NCBI GenBank assembly: GCA_029204225.1
Contig: CM055106.1
Span: forward strand, 23,024,801 to 23,088,800
Length of the DNA: 64,000 bases
Direction: 5' to 3'
Source of the DNA: Diphasiastrum complanatum
Taxonomy: Eukaryota > Streptophyta > Lycopodiopsida > Lycopodiales > Lycopodiaceae
The position numbers and the translations under genes were made by a program. The notes under the pieces are model-generated. The model saw only the letters and a program-made list of their open reading frames with translations. It searched no databases and was not told where the DNA came from. Shown here piece after piece: positions 47,822 through 60,100 of this stretch. Position 1 is the stretch's first letter, and each line of letters starts with the position of its first letter.

Positions 47822-47943
47822 GTATTGCATTCACTGTTCTAGGAGCGATTCTTTTCATGCCAGGGTTCTACTATACGAGAATAGCGTATTATGCATACAA
47901 AGGCTACAATGGGTTCTCATTTGCCAACATCCCGTCTGTCTAA
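47822..47943 (+). CDS. TMEM230: TMEM230-like membrane protein, exon 2
   Basis: Begins after the acceptor ctctatttcag. It completes codon 61 (Gly) and encodes IAFTVLGAILFMPGFYYTR, the second membrane helix, and then IAYYAYKGYNGFSFANIPSV before TAA at 47941. The YYAYKGY-GFSF-NIP end is the signature of plant TMEM230 proteins. The joined CDS is 303 nt, 100 residues, slightly shorter than usual for the family because the region after TEDP is brief. Confidence 0.88.
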
Positions 47944-50414
47944 AGTGGAGTCATTTCCTATGACTCTTGCTAGTATGTTTTGATGATTGGCTCCCAGAAA
48001 GGATTGAGGTTTAAGGAAGATGATGACAGAACCACTGGTGGCCCCTTCGCTTGTTTGTATACTGTAACCAGATAGTCTGGAGGATGACAAACATACACTA
48101 TTCGTTACTTTCATATAAGCTACTAACTAAAATTTTCAATCTAGTTAGAGATAGTTCTATCTCTGTCTTGATTCTTTCAGGGTCACCTAATCTTTCAGGA
48201 ATACTATTGTTGATTGGGTCACCTGAATAAACTGCTTTAAAAATGTCCATGAACTTCTTGAAGAATAAATCTTAGCTCTGAACTTCAAAATGTTTAGTAT
48301 TTCTTGTCCTTTGATCATAAAGGATACCGAGCGATATTCAACTGGCCTACTTATAATATTTCGTTCATACTGTCTAAAATCATGCCTTATTGTCTCACGT
48401 AACACAAAAAGCTGCAGCAGAAGGTTTCAGCATTGCAGATTGAGTTGCTGAGCTTTGACTTGTTTTTTCTTTTCCCACATGAGTTGCATTCTAATTTTAG
48501 GATATCTGGGAAGGATCAATAGGATTATCGTTTTTCAAGGAAAAGACTTCATGAATAGGATTATCATGTTTTAGAATGAAAAGGTTACATACATCACTTG
48601 AATTAACCTCAACATTTTTCTGTATGAAGAAACAGCTGCATGCATGAGGGTTCTTGTGCTTTTAATTTGTAGTTGCAGTTTATTTCTCAGCCAAATTACA
48701 CAGTAAAATAATCCATGCAAGCTGTGAGGAAGAGAAATGAATTTAGGGCCTGCTTCATAAATGATCAGTTCTATGGATTGGTAAGTTGTGCCGAAAGGGC
48801 CTTAGCTGCTTAGATTTGCATTGCACTTCTTATACTCTATTTGGCATTATGCAAAGTGGTGTGAAGTGGTTTTATCATTATGACAATAGAAACATAACTT
48901 TCACGCCTTCCATTTGAGAGTCGGCATGCCTGCAAGAATGACAGTATAGAGGATGTGTTGGAGTCTAAATAAAGACTATATAAGGGAAAAGCTCATATAA
49001 AAGGTTAGTAGTATTCTAGGTTCGGATAGTTGTGATTTTTGGAAGAGGATTCATTGAATGAAATTGTTGTCATTGTAGAAATATGGCTCTCTGTCAGAAA
49101 CTTGTCCTCACTTATACACCATGTTGCTATGTTTTGAATTTTTATGTTCTTCAGCTTCTTCTTTGTTACACAAGTGGAGTTCTATTGCCTTTCTTAATCT
49201 TTTACCTTAGTTTCATCACAAACCTGCAATCTAAGTACTCACTTTAAAAAAAGGAAACATGGCTATGTGCTCATGGTTCTTGTTAACTAGGGTTAGCAGC
49301 TACTTTTCTATAAGCAGAATTTTGACTTAAAGGGATTCCCCTTGCTTGCATGCATGCTTCTATGTTCTTGTGGTGGTACCAACAGATTTAGAGCAGCTTT
49401 TTGTTCAGTAAGATACTTCCAGTCAGAGTAGTATTGTTACCTATTATCTTAGCTATCATTGCATGTTCTAGGGTGCTATATAGCAAGTTTTACACCTGAC
49501 TGTTGCTATTACTACATCTATGCACTCGTTCACAATTGAAATTTTGACATAAAGCAATCCACCTTGCTCAAATGGATGTTCTTGTACTAATTGGTATGCA
49601 TACCTATATTGTAAGAATTGTTTAGTAGTTCCCCGTCCAATACTACACTTCTAGTCAAAGTTGTGTTGGTAGAGTTAAAACAATTTTTTTTGGATTTTCT
49701 CAGATTTTTTTAACATGAACCTTCGCCCGACTGATATATGATTTAACATAGTGGATTACCACTTTAGAGAGCTCGACAAGGGTTCTTGTATTCGAAGGAT
49801 GGTTCGGTGAGGGTTCTAAAAGTAGTTTGAACGCAATTTGGGCTGAGAACCTTCTCCACTGTCCTTTTGATGCTAGCCAGAATTTCCTATTTTTGGTGTC
49901 TAAGAACCTATGCTATTGACCGTACACTCAAAACTAACCTTCGTCGATCGCCAAAATGGCTCTGATGCTGAAAATGAAGCTGGGGGAAGGTTGTTTGGGG
50001 TGTTTTGGGCTACTGTGAGGTTCTGGACATTTTTTGCAAGGGATTTTTCACTTTTTTGGCTGTTGTTTTGGTAATTTTGGCAAACTGTTGGCTGGAAACT
50101 AACCTTCGCTTGACTAATTGTAGGTACTGCTGATGTGGGAGTGTTGGAGTTAATCTTCACTCCTACTCACCTAAAATTATTTCTTGAATACTATATTCTC
50201 TCTTAACAATGACAACAATCTTACTCACATAGTTCGAACAGTTTGTGCATACATTGACTTTGAAGTAGAGCAGGATCGACTTGACTTCATCGACATCAAC
50301 TTCACCAATTCAAACGAAGTCTATCGACATCCCGACTTCATTAGGGAAAATATGGGCTCAAAATGGGCCCTTTAAAAAATTTCTTTTTAGAGAGAGGTAA
50401 TGTAGAGAAAATGC
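47944..50414 (+). other. 3' UTR and downstream non-coding DNA
   Basis: A canonical aataaa at 48226-48231 could be the polyadenylation signal of the TMEM230-like gene, ~285 bp after the stop. Beyond it I see no gene or element up to copy B of the two-gene element. Confidence 0.45.
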
Positions 50415-50785
50415 GAATCGGTAACTTTTGGTTGTTGTTTTTCGAGTTTTCGGCCTTGCCCAACGTTTAATTGGTATGGTTAACTTCAGACATTAGTTAG
50501 TTAAGCATGAAATGTAATAACTTCTTTGCATGTTCGTTTCAAAATTCGAGGCTAGAGCTTTAAGACTGTAAATCTTGGTGTGCTCACTGCAAAAATTGAA
50601 GCGGGAGTAGCAAAAATTGAAGCGGGAGTACGATGAGCACTTTTGAAATCTTTGTATGCTTATAGTGAATTATGAGGCTAGATGATTTTTCAGCGCGACA
50701 TAGACATTACAAAAGTAAAGTATGCTAGATCTATTCAGTTTGACTTATTGTAGTTTGAAGCATTTATAGATTGTAGCTTTCAACA

Positions 50786-52530
50786 ATGGCAATGCTTCAT
50801 TTGCATGTTGCACTTCTTATGGAATGCACTCCAATTATTAAGAAAAATTCGAAAGATGTAGAGAACGCTACTTCAATAGTTAGAGAATTGAGAATGAATA
50901 ATCATAAGATTATAGATTTGTGGGTGGATGGATCAATTTATCCTAATGATCAAAGATTGTGTGATATTGGAGTGCATAGCATATTTTGATTAGCGATTAC
51001 AGTTTGTTAATCAACAATTGCAACGTGCAAATTAACAATTGTTTCATTATGTGCAACACACTAGTGATGGTGAGGACAACTTATTTTCCTCGTCCATATC
51101 GAGTAAGATTAGTAAGAAATTTTTATAATGACAGAATGTTCAAAGTAGTTGGCCAACCACTTCATATAATTGAATTATACAAATCAGCATATGGTGAGCT
51201 CAATTACAACCATTGCAATAATATTTTTCTTGATATTGAAAATGTTCTAAAATACATTATTCGATTCTATAAACTAGATGAACATCAAGGAAATGAAAAG
51301 ATCATTATTGTAATAAAATTGGATGAATCCGAAATCATCAAAGGTCAAAAGTTGAAACGAGTGAGTCTCACTTTGATGAACAAAATTTCAGATACAGATG
51401 ATCGAACGTTTAGTGTTCAATCGAAAAATCACATATGGTGGTTGGCGGCTTTCCAAGTGTACAATTCAATTTTTTTTTTAAAAATCGTTATTAACATAGA
51501 GATAAAACATAAACTAAATGAATCGGCTCTATAGAACCAAAAATGTGTTAAGTTCTACTATAAGTCCTAGACTCTAGTAATTCAGTAAACTTGTGGCTCT
51601 GATACCAATCTGTGGGATCGAATGGAATGTGTATTATCAGCTTTGATACCACTCCGGTTGACATTTGGATTGATGTCAACTTCATACATTGTCATTTTTA
51701 ATTAACATGTCATGCATTACTTGCTTCTCTACAGGTCTTGAAAGAGGACCATAAAAATGAACAAATTATGGCAAGAATATAAAGAGACATTTGGAGGGTG
51801 AAAAATTTACAGTCGAAAATCATGGAAGTTTTCAAATTCAATGGCACCTTGCATGGGATTTGAAAACATTGAAATGTATGTATAATGTCTCTCATGGGGC
51901 CACGTCAAAGCATCCATGTCTTTATTGCATGAAAGATTGCTACAATATGAATTTGGGACGACCAACAACAAGAGAAGCAGAAGATCCAAATATGAAAAGT
52001 GTTCTGCCAATTCCATTAAAAAATGTTCACATATGCACATTGCATGGTGAGGTTCATATTATTGAAAAACTTATTTATCTGCATATTCTCCTTGCAAAAA
52101 ATACAACACCGGAGTTTGTGGGTAAAGCAACTATTGAAATGTTGGAAGAAGTTCTTTCAGAGGCAGGATTGCATAAAGGAAATATCATCATTGAAAAAAG
52201 TGACAAACTATCTGGCAAAAAAGGAAATGTTCTTAATAAGCCATCAATTGGAGGTGCTAAAGCAAAAAGATTCTTATCCAATCACACATGCAAAGAATCT
52301 AGTGTCAGATACGGAATTTTGAAAGAAATTGTTCAAGCAACATGAACACTGGAAGTAAGTAATCGAGTGGAAAAGAGACAATTGTGGAACAACTTAGACA
52401 AACTCATAGGTGTTATCAGGAAAGAAAACCTATCATCAGAAGATATGAGGATTTTGCAAAATCATTGCACCACCTTTGTAAACTGATTGTTGGGGAAAAG
52501 ACCATTTTATACATTACATTATACTGATCT
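50786..52530 (+). pseudogene. Gene 2 of the unrecognised element (copy B), transposase-like
   Basis: N-terminus LHVALLMECTP and NHKIIDLWVDGSIYPND; the coiled-coil region is reduced to a remnant near 50985-51050. Then TTYFPRPYRVRLVRNFYND, VVGQPLHIIELYKSA, IKLDESEIIKGQKLKRVSL, NHIWWLAAFQ, an intron 51457-51734 at the same point as in copy A, VLKEDH, FQIQWHLAWDLKTL, SKHPCLYCMKDCYN, NVHICTLHGEVHIIEKLIYL, an EEVLSEAGLHKGNIIIEK helix, and ENLSSEDMRILQNHCTTF. Stops at 50987, near 51780 and at 52343 break it. The motif series Asp - Asp - CxxC - His/Glu is compatible with an RNase H-fold transposase, but that is inference. Confidence 0.55.
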
Positions 52531-52870
52531 ATTTCATTATATGGTACTTATCTCATTCGTGATTATATTTTTTCTATTGATGTTACTTATTTCAACTCTT
52601 TGTTTGCAGCACATCTTTCTTCATCATGCAATTTATTTTGTAAAGGAATATGAGATTTTAAGTATCTAGTCATCACAAGGCATGGAAAAATCACATTGGC
52701 AATTCAAAAAATAAATATTTAGTTTAACTTTTTCAAAGGTTTTACAGATGAGCACAATTTAGATATCAAGCTAAAAACTCATCAAATGTTACGATTTTTC
52801 ATAAGGCATTCAAATTCATAACAAAAGAGAGATCTTTGTAATATATCAATAATCTATTACAGAAGATTGT

Positions 52871-54045
52871 TTAATTTTCATCATCATCCTCTTCAAGATT
52901 CGAAAGGATGGTATTGTCATGAAGGAATAATCTCCTTTCATAAGAATCCAAAAAGTCTAAATTTTCATTTTGCTCATATCAATGTAGCCCGAATAAAAGG
53001 CCATTGCAGAAGATCTTTTTGTAGTCTCATTGGGAGTATAACCCAATATTTTAATGGCCAAATCTCTTTTTACAAAACTGTTTTACATGTTCCTCTGGCG
53101 TACGTATGGCCTCCTAAACAAACAGATAATGACTTGATGGCCATAATGACAGTGGTAGCATATGGATTAAAAGATGAATGATATATACAAATCTCATTAT
53201 TTTGAAAGTTTTTCAGATAATGAGATAGAGACACATCATTTTTCCCGACTGATACACCTCGGACGCCTCCATTTCTCAATACCAAAGGCATCTATTTCAA
53301 TAGCATCCTGTAAAGGAGTCAAGAAAATAGCTTTAGAATGATAGATAACAATGCAAACTCAAACTTCAACACAATGTTTGAATAAAGAAAACTGTACAAT
53401 ATCAATACCAATATAATATCTACCTAACAAATCATAATCATCGTATTCAACGACGTTTGTTCTGCTAATGTCATGTCCTCCAATGGCCTCTACATTGCCC
53501 GAGGGGATATATTGAGTCCTCAGAGGATATTTTTTTTGGAATTCCAAAAATTCCTTCTCCGTAGGCAAAGTTTTTTCATAGGCTTTCGATTTTTCAATTA
53601 CGGCCTCCAATGCCTCATTGCGCCTGATTTTCAATTGCCATATTTATCATAATCTATCTCACTTTCAAGATCATTATATGTGTAATCAATAATGTCAAAA
53701 AATTCTAATTAATGAAAAAATTGAAAGAATTTCATCCTCTCTCATATTCAAAATATCTTCTATATCATTAAAAAATATATAACTGTCATTATTTAGAAAA
53801 TATACGGGAACATCGAGTAGAGTTAATAGATTAATGGGAGATGCAGATGGAAGAGAGCTAGAGACTATTATAGAACGAGTATCAAGAAGAGAAAGTAAAT
53901 TATATCGATTCTCATAAACTAGCTTATCAATATCAAAAGGTGCAAAAAAAATACTTGAAAAATACTCTAATTTCTCTGATGGAATGTCATTGGCATTCAA
54001 AAAATCCAGAAGTTTATTTTTTGAGGACTTTGAGAAACTAGCCAT
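52871..54045 (-). pseudogene. Gene 1 of the unrecognised element (copy B)
   Basis: Starts MASFSKSSKNKLLDFLNAND, then PFDIDKLVYENRYNLLSLLD, NNDSYIFFNDIEDILNMRED, a frameshift near 53710, EKSKAYEKTLPTEKEFLEF, YIPSGNVEAIGGHDISR, EYDDYDLLGRYYIGID, an intron with acceptor tttacag near 53311, ICIYHSSFNPYATTVIMAIK and a final EEDDDEN stop. The N-terminal ~115 residues are better kept than in copy A. No known domain is recognised. Confidence 0.6.
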
Positions 54046-54245
54046 ATTGAACCTGCTATCGATTCAACGCGCATGAATGATTTCGATCGGGGACTATTGG
54101 ACAAGGCGCACGTTGATTCGATATTCTATGATTCTGAAAGAGGACTCTACAACAAGGCGCACGTTGATTTAATATTCCGTAAGAAGAGGCTGATATTGCT
54201 TCAGCACGCGATAATGAGAAATTAGTGGTCATAAAATGAAGGCGT
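54046..54245. other. Flank with an imperfect ~57-bp tandem repeat
   Basis: acaaggcgcacgttgattcg recurs ~57 bp later (54102 and 54159). Lies between gene 1 of copy B and the copia LTR at 54246, and may be 5' sequence of gene 1. Confidence 0.5.
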
Positions 54246-54943
54246 TGTCGTAAACATGGAATACTGTGGAAGTATCGAGTCGAATAGCAGCGGAAGTGGA
54301 GCAAATGGTAGATGGACTGGAAGTGCAACAATTACCAGCAATAATAAAGATGAATTAACAATAGTTTGAATAAGAAAATGAGTACAAGAGCATGAATCAA
54401 CGCAAGAGAGTTGGCGCAAAAAATAGACTTCAATTGTTGATCGCTGAACTAACATACTTATTACTTAGCAATTTAGCTGCTTTAACTAAAATATAGGCTA
54501 CTGAGCATATTAGATTTATTGACGCTATACATTGATGATTGCATGTCAACGCTCAATGCATTGGGAACATAAAATCTAACTACTTAATTTACTGAAGCAG
54601 TTATGCATTAGATGGTCGTCTTCTCTTAAATGTTAGTGTATGTACAAGTCAGGTGGACTGTCAGAGATGTACTTGAAGTCATCTGACAGTTCATGGATCG
54701 ATTATTCTTTTGATGAGAAAGCCAATGAGTCGCTTGAGGATGAAGTCGGGCACTTTGATGTGTCGGACACTTTGGGGTCGATGGAGGTGAGTTTTGACAA
54801 ACCTCAAAGTGCGAAAATCTCGAAGGTGTGAAAATTGTGAAAATTGTGAAAGACATGAAGGTCCCAAAAATGCAAAGTTGGACTTCGGCTGAGTTTTTTC
54901 AGGATGCTCATTACTTAGTGGATTTGAGCATTGGAATCCAACA
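54246..54943 (-). repeat. Copia D LTR, left
   Basis: 698 bp, tgtcgtaaaca...atccaaca, followed by the polypurine tract ctccccctt on minus. Contains short iterations (gtgaaaattgtgaaaattgtg). Confidence 0.88.
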
Positions 54944-56340
54944 CTCCCCCTTAATGTGAATCCTGAAAAACTTGGATCTTCAGATCTAACATGTCGTCAA
55001 ATCTGAGATGGTGCTCCTTTGATAGAGCTTTTGTGAAGTAATTTGTTGCGATTAACTCTGTCTTGTAGTAAAACAATGACACTTCCTTGGTTTGCACTTT
55101 TTCTCTAAGGTAGTGATACCTGATTTCAATGTGCTTTTTTCGAGAGTGAAGTCTTGGATTAGAGAGAGTGTTATTGTGCTTTGATTATCACAACAAATTG
55201 TTGTTGGATGTTCCTGAGCAAGGCCGGATCATCCATAAATCGGGATGGAGGCTGTTTGGACCGGTGCGATCTTCTAGGTTGAACTTCGGTCCTTTGATGC
55301 GATTCGACTTGTCGAGGGTCTGGCTCATTGTCGAAGGAGTCGGTGTCGAGCTTGTGATCAGTTGAGTTCGGAGTTGTCGACTCTGGGATTGGAAGTCAAT
55401 GAAATTTTTCCCTTGTGGTCTAAAAATCAGGCTTCCACAAAAATGACATCTCTACTGGTGAACGATTTCTGAGTGTCCCAATTGTAGAGCTTGTCTATCT
55501 TGTGATATGGAGAATAGCCGTTGAAGATCGACTTTCTGTTGGTGTCATTCAGCTTCTTTTTTAGATCTTCGGGGATCTGAAAGTATGCAATGCATCCAAA
55601 CACTTGAATATGCTTGAGTGATGGCTTCGATCTTGTCCACAGCTCATGGGGTGTTTTGCCATTGAGGGCCTTAGTGATGGATCGATTATGTAGGTAAGCA
55701 ACAATAGTAATAGCTTCTGTTCAAAATTTCTTTGGAAGAGAGGCATGGGCCAGCATGCTCTTGGCACTCTCGATGAGTGTCAGATTCTTTTTCTCAGCTA
55801 CACCATTGGAGTGAGGTGAGTAGTTGGTTGTGTATTGTTGATGTATTCCATTGGCCTTGCAGAAGTCCTTGAATTCGGTGGAGATGAATTTCCCCCCTCC
55901 ATCAGTACGTCAGCCTTGATCTTTCTGTGAGTCTGATTTTCACCAAATGCCTTGAACTTTTTGAAGAACTTGAAAGCTTCAGATTTGTTCTTCAGAAAAT
56001 AGGTAACAGTCCTCCGAGAGAAATCATCAATAAAAGTTAAAAAATAAATGGCTCCCCCTTTCGATTGCATTGGGCCACAAATGTCGCTATGTACAAGATC
56101 AAGCAAACCTTCAGAAGTATGAATAGAATAAAAATTAAAAGGACTTCCAGCATGCTTGCTGATAATACAGCTTTCACATGGAAAAGTGGGTTTGTTGACA
56201 GAAGGAAGATCTTGCACTAGATTCTAAGACAACATTTGCTGAATATTATTGAAATTTAGATGGCCTAATCTGAAATGCCAAAGCATATCAGTTGATTGTT
56301 GAGTTTCTCCAGAGTCCAAGTATTAGGAATCGATATCCTA
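54944..56340 (-). pseudogene. Copia D1 integrase, linker and RNase H tail
   Basis: Integrase: CESCIISKHAGSPF, DLVHSDICGPM, AIYFLTFIDDFSRRTVTYF, LKNKSEAFKFFKKFKAF (55798-56217). The C-terminal end follows at 55440-55797, then a linker with the RH tail LREKVQTKEVSLFYYKT-like at 54950-55130. The D1 copy has also lost ~370 bp of the protease/pre-integrase region relative to D2. Multiple stops. Confidence 0.82.
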
Positions 56341-56636
56341 CTGCTCTCCAACCTTGGTCATGAAGGCTGCTTCATCTTCCTCTTGTTCCTGGATCGAGTG
56401 ACTGGTTGTAGCAGCATTGGCTTGCTGTTGGAACTGTTTCTTCTTCTCGTTGTTGTACTTCAAAGTTCGGTAGTCCTTAATAAGATTGCCAGTTCTCTTA
56501 TCGCATTTGTGTAATAGTTTTTGCATGGTTGGAATGATGAAGTTTTTGAAGTTGATGGTGTGTTTGATTCAGGCTATTGCATGTTGTTCATCTTGTCATT
56601 GTAGTCTGACTTTGTAGATCTCTTGGATCTAAACTT

Positions 56637-57254
56637 CTAATTTTTTCTTGTGTATAGAGCTTGGGGATCCGATCCAAAGCAAGAGGAGGTAGCATTCCTT
56701 TTGATCTCCTCTTCTAGTAGCATCGAGATGACTCTTGATAGAGTGAGATGCTGTTGGGTTGAAATAGTCATAACCCAGGTTTCATAGGCATTAGGGAGAC
56801 TTGATAATAGAGTCAATATTGCATTTGAATCTTCAATGATTGAGCAAGTTGCAGTCATTTGCTCGTTCTTGAAGGTGTTGAGGTGGCTCGAAACACTATC
56901 TACATTAGACATTCTGAGAGTGAAAAATTTCTTCCTCAAATGGAGTTTGGAAGTGACATCTCTGATGTTATAGAGAGTTGCTAGGATGTCCCATGCATCC
57001 TTAGCGGTCTGAACAACACATATGTGGCTGATCTGAGAGTATTTGATGTTGAGAGTGATCAAGGCAAATGCCTTGCCATCTCTTTGTCTCCATTTAGTGA
57101 TGTTGACAACATCAACTTCTGGTTTGACCTCAGTGCCATGAATGATTTCCCACAGCTCTTTGGCAAGAAGAACTACATTCATCTTGAACTTCCAGAAATG
57201 GTAGTTCTCTCCATTAAGTTTGTCAATCAGAGATGAACTAGAAGATGAATCCAT
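56637..57254 (-). pseudogene. Copia D1 Gag
   Basis: Start MDSSSSSSLIDKLNGENYHF at 57254; FKMNVVLLAKELWEIIHGTE, AKDAWDILATLYNI, LHLRKKFFTLRMSN, AILTLLSSLPNAYETW, STQQHLTLSRVISMLLEEE: UBN2-type Gag, open for 206 codons before the stop. The knuckle downstream (CDKRTGNLIKDYR, 56470-56510) has lost ligands. The frame also extends upstream through the leader without a start of its own. Confidence 0.85.
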
Positions 57255-57384
57255 TTTCGTGTAAAGATCACTAGTAGAAACAGCGATGTTTGGATACTGT
57301 TGGTTGTGCGCTTGCTGAGATGATGTCTTGGTAGAAACAAGATTGATAACCTGCAATAGAAAATGAAGATTATTGAACCACCCA

Positions 57385-57395
57385 CTCTGATACCA
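57385..57395 (-). promoter_or_regulatory. Primer-binding site of copia D1
   Basis: ctctgatacca, i.e. TGGTATCAGAG on minus (initiator-Met tRNA), directly adjoining the middle LTR. Confidence 0.88.
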
Positions 57396-58118
57396 TGTCA
57401 TAAATGTGGAATACTATGGAAGTATCGAGTGAGATAGCAACGGAAGTGGAGCAGATGGTAGATGGATCAAAAGTGCAATAGTTACTAGCAATAATCAAGA
57501 TGAATCAACGATAGCAATGCGAAATAGAACAATACAGTAGTGAGACCAAAAAATTGCACTCTGATTGAATAAGAAAAATGAGTACAAGAGCGTGAAGCAG
57601 CACAAGAGAGTTGGCGGAAAAAAATGCTTCAACTCTTGATCGTTGAACTAACATACTTAGCAACTTAGTTGTTTTAACTAGAATACAGGCTACTGAGCAT
57701 GTTAGATCTACTGACGCTATACATTGATGATTGCATGTCCTTGCTCAGTGCATTGGGAACATAAACTATAACTACTTAATTTACTGAAGCCGTTATGCAT
57801 TAGATGGTCGTCTTCTCTTAATTGTTAGTGTATGTACAAGTCAGGTGGACTGTCAGAGATGTACTTGAAGTCGTCTGACAGTTCATGGATCGAATATTCT
57901 TTTGATGAGAAAGCCGATGAGTCGGTTGAGGATGAGGTCGGGCACTTTGGGGTTGATGGAGTTGAGTTTTGACAAACCCCGAAGTGCAAAAATCCTGAAG
58001 GTGCGAAAACTGCAAAAATTGCAAAAAATGCAAAGGTCCAAAAAATGTGAAGTTGGACTTCGGTTGAGTTTTTCTAGGATGCTCATTACTTAGTGGATTT
58101 GAGCATTGGAATCCAACA
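57396..58118 (-). repeat. Copia D LTR, middle (shared by both units)
   Basis: 723 bp, tgtcataaatg...atccaaca, diverged from the left LTR by scattered substitutions and indels. It serves as 5' LTR of D1 (PBS on its left) and 3' LTR of D2 (polypurine tract on its right). Confidence 0.88.
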
Positions 58119-58137
58119 CTCACTCTTAATGTAGATC

Positions 58138-59920
58138 CTAAAAAATTTGGATCTTCAGATTTAACATGTCGTTAAATCTGAGATGGTGCTCCTTTGATAT
58201 AGCTTTTGTGAAGTAATTTTCTACCATTAACTTTGTCCTGCAGTAAAACAATGACACTTCCTTGGTTTGCACATTTTCTCTAAGGTAGCGATATCTGATT
58301 TCAATGTGTTTGCTCTGAGAGTGAAATCTCAAATTTAGAGAGACTGCTATTGTGCATTGATTATCACAATAAATTGTCGTTGGATATTCTTGAGCAAGGC
58401 CGGATCATGCATAAATCGGGATGGAGGTTGTCTGGACCGGTTTGATCTTCTAGGTTGTCCTCTGATGCGATTCAACTTGTTGAGGGTCTGGCTCATTGTC
58501 GGAGGAGTCAGTGTCGAGCTTGTGATCAGTCCTGAGTTCGGAGTTGTCAACTATGGGATTGGAAGTCGATGAAGTTTTTCCCTTATGGTCTAAGAATCGG
58601 TCTTCCACTAAATGATGTCTCTACTAGTGAACGATTTCTGAGTGTCCCAATTGTAGAGCTTGTATGCCTTGTGATCTGGAGAATAGCCGATGAAGATCAA
58701 CTTTCTGTTGGTGTCATCCAGCTTCTTTTTTAGATCTTCAGAGATATGAGAGTAAGCAATGCATCCAAACACTCGAATATGCTTGAGTGATGGCTTCGAT
58801 CTTGTCCACACCTCATGGGGTGTTTTGCCATTGAGGGCCTTAGTGATAGATCGATTTTGTAGGTAAGCGATTATAGTAACAACTTTTCTCCAAAATTTTT
58901 TTGGAAGAGAGGCATGGGCCAGTATTCTCTTGGCACTTTCGATGAGTGTCCAATTCTTCCTCTCAGCTACACCATTGGACTAAGATGAGTAGCTGGTTGT
59001 GTATTCCTGATGTAATACCATTGGCCTTGCAGAAGTCCTTGAATTCGACAGAGATGAGTTCCCCCCCTCCATCAGTATGTAGAGACTTGATCTTTCTCTG
59101 AGTCTGATTTTCAGTAGACGCCTTGAACTTTTTGAAGAATTTGAAAGCTTCGGATTTGTTCTTCAGAATATAGGTGATAGTCCTCCGAGAGAAATCATCA
59201 ATAAAAGTTAGAAAATAAATGGCTCCCCATGTCGAAGCAGTCTGCATTGGGCCACAAATGTCGCTATATACAAGATCAAGCAAACCTTTGGAAGTATGAA
59301 TAGAATGAAAAATAAAAAGACTTCTAGCATGCTTGTTGATAATACAACTTTCACATGGAGAAGTTGGTTTGCTGATAGAAGGAAGATCTTGTACTAGATT
59401 CTGAGACAACATTTGTTGAATACTATTGAAGTTTAGATGGCCTAATCTGAAATGCCAAAGCATCAGTCGATTTAGAAGTGGATGTATAAAGAGCTTGGCT
59501 ATTTTTCGATTAGTGGTGACTAAGCTTCTAAAGATAGCCACATCATCTATTGAAAGCTAAAACTTTCCTAGACTTATCGAGTATGGTGTGGCCCTTTGTA
59601 TTGAATTCAATCTTCTGACTAGAACAATGATTCAATTATTGAAAGCATATTCTTGGTAAGGTTAGGAACATGGAGAACATTGGACAACAACCTTACATCA
59701 CCTTTCCTGAACTCGACTTTGACTATTTCTTCACCTTTGATAGAATGAGATGAGTTAGTTCCAAGTTGCACAACTTTTGAGTGGGTGAATCACTTCTAGT
59801 CCTAGAACCAATCTTGATGGTGAGTCATGTATTGAGTTGCTCCAGAGTCCAAGTTCTAGGAGTCGATATCCTACTGCTCTCCAATCTTGGTCATGAAGGC
59901 TATTTCATCTTCCTCTTGTT
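58138..59920 (-). pseudogene. Copia D2 protease remnant, integrase, linker, RNase H tail
   Basis: Integrase is the best preserved part (58963-59541): LMLWHFRLGHLNFNSIQQML, CESCIINKHARSLF, DLVYSDICGPMQ, AIYFLTFIDDFSRRTITYI, SLHTDGGGELISVEFKDFC with the second Asp present. Its C-terminus is IRVFGCIAYSHISEDLKKKL and GYSPDHKAYKLYNWD (58608-58811). The linker (QPPSRFMHDPALLKNI) is followed at once by RNase H tail HIEIRYRYLRENVQTKEV. No RT. A degenerate protease region lies at 59560-59920. Confidence 0.85.
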
Positions 59921-60100
59921 CCTAGATCGAGTGACTAGTTGTAGCAGAGAGGCTTGCTGTTGGAACTGCTTCTTCTTCTTGTTGTTGTACTTCAAAGTTC
60001 ATAGTCCTTGATAAGATGGCCAGTTCTCTTACACTATTTGCAGAATAGTTTTGCATTGGCTAGAATTATGAAGTTCCTGAAGTTGATGGTGTGTTACAGG

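Larger units (their letters stand above)
50415..54045. mobile_element. Unrecognised two-gene element, copy B (inverted relative to A)
   Basis: Gene 2 on plus (50786-52530) and gene 1 on minus (54045-52871), convergent as in copy A. Homology to A begins near 50415 (cggtaacttttggttgttg versus the complement of A's cggtatcgtttggttgttg). B retains parts that A has lost (start of gene 1, Cys motif of gene 2), while A retains the coiled coil of gene 2 that B has mostly lost. Termini and target duplication are not identified. Confidence 0.6.
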
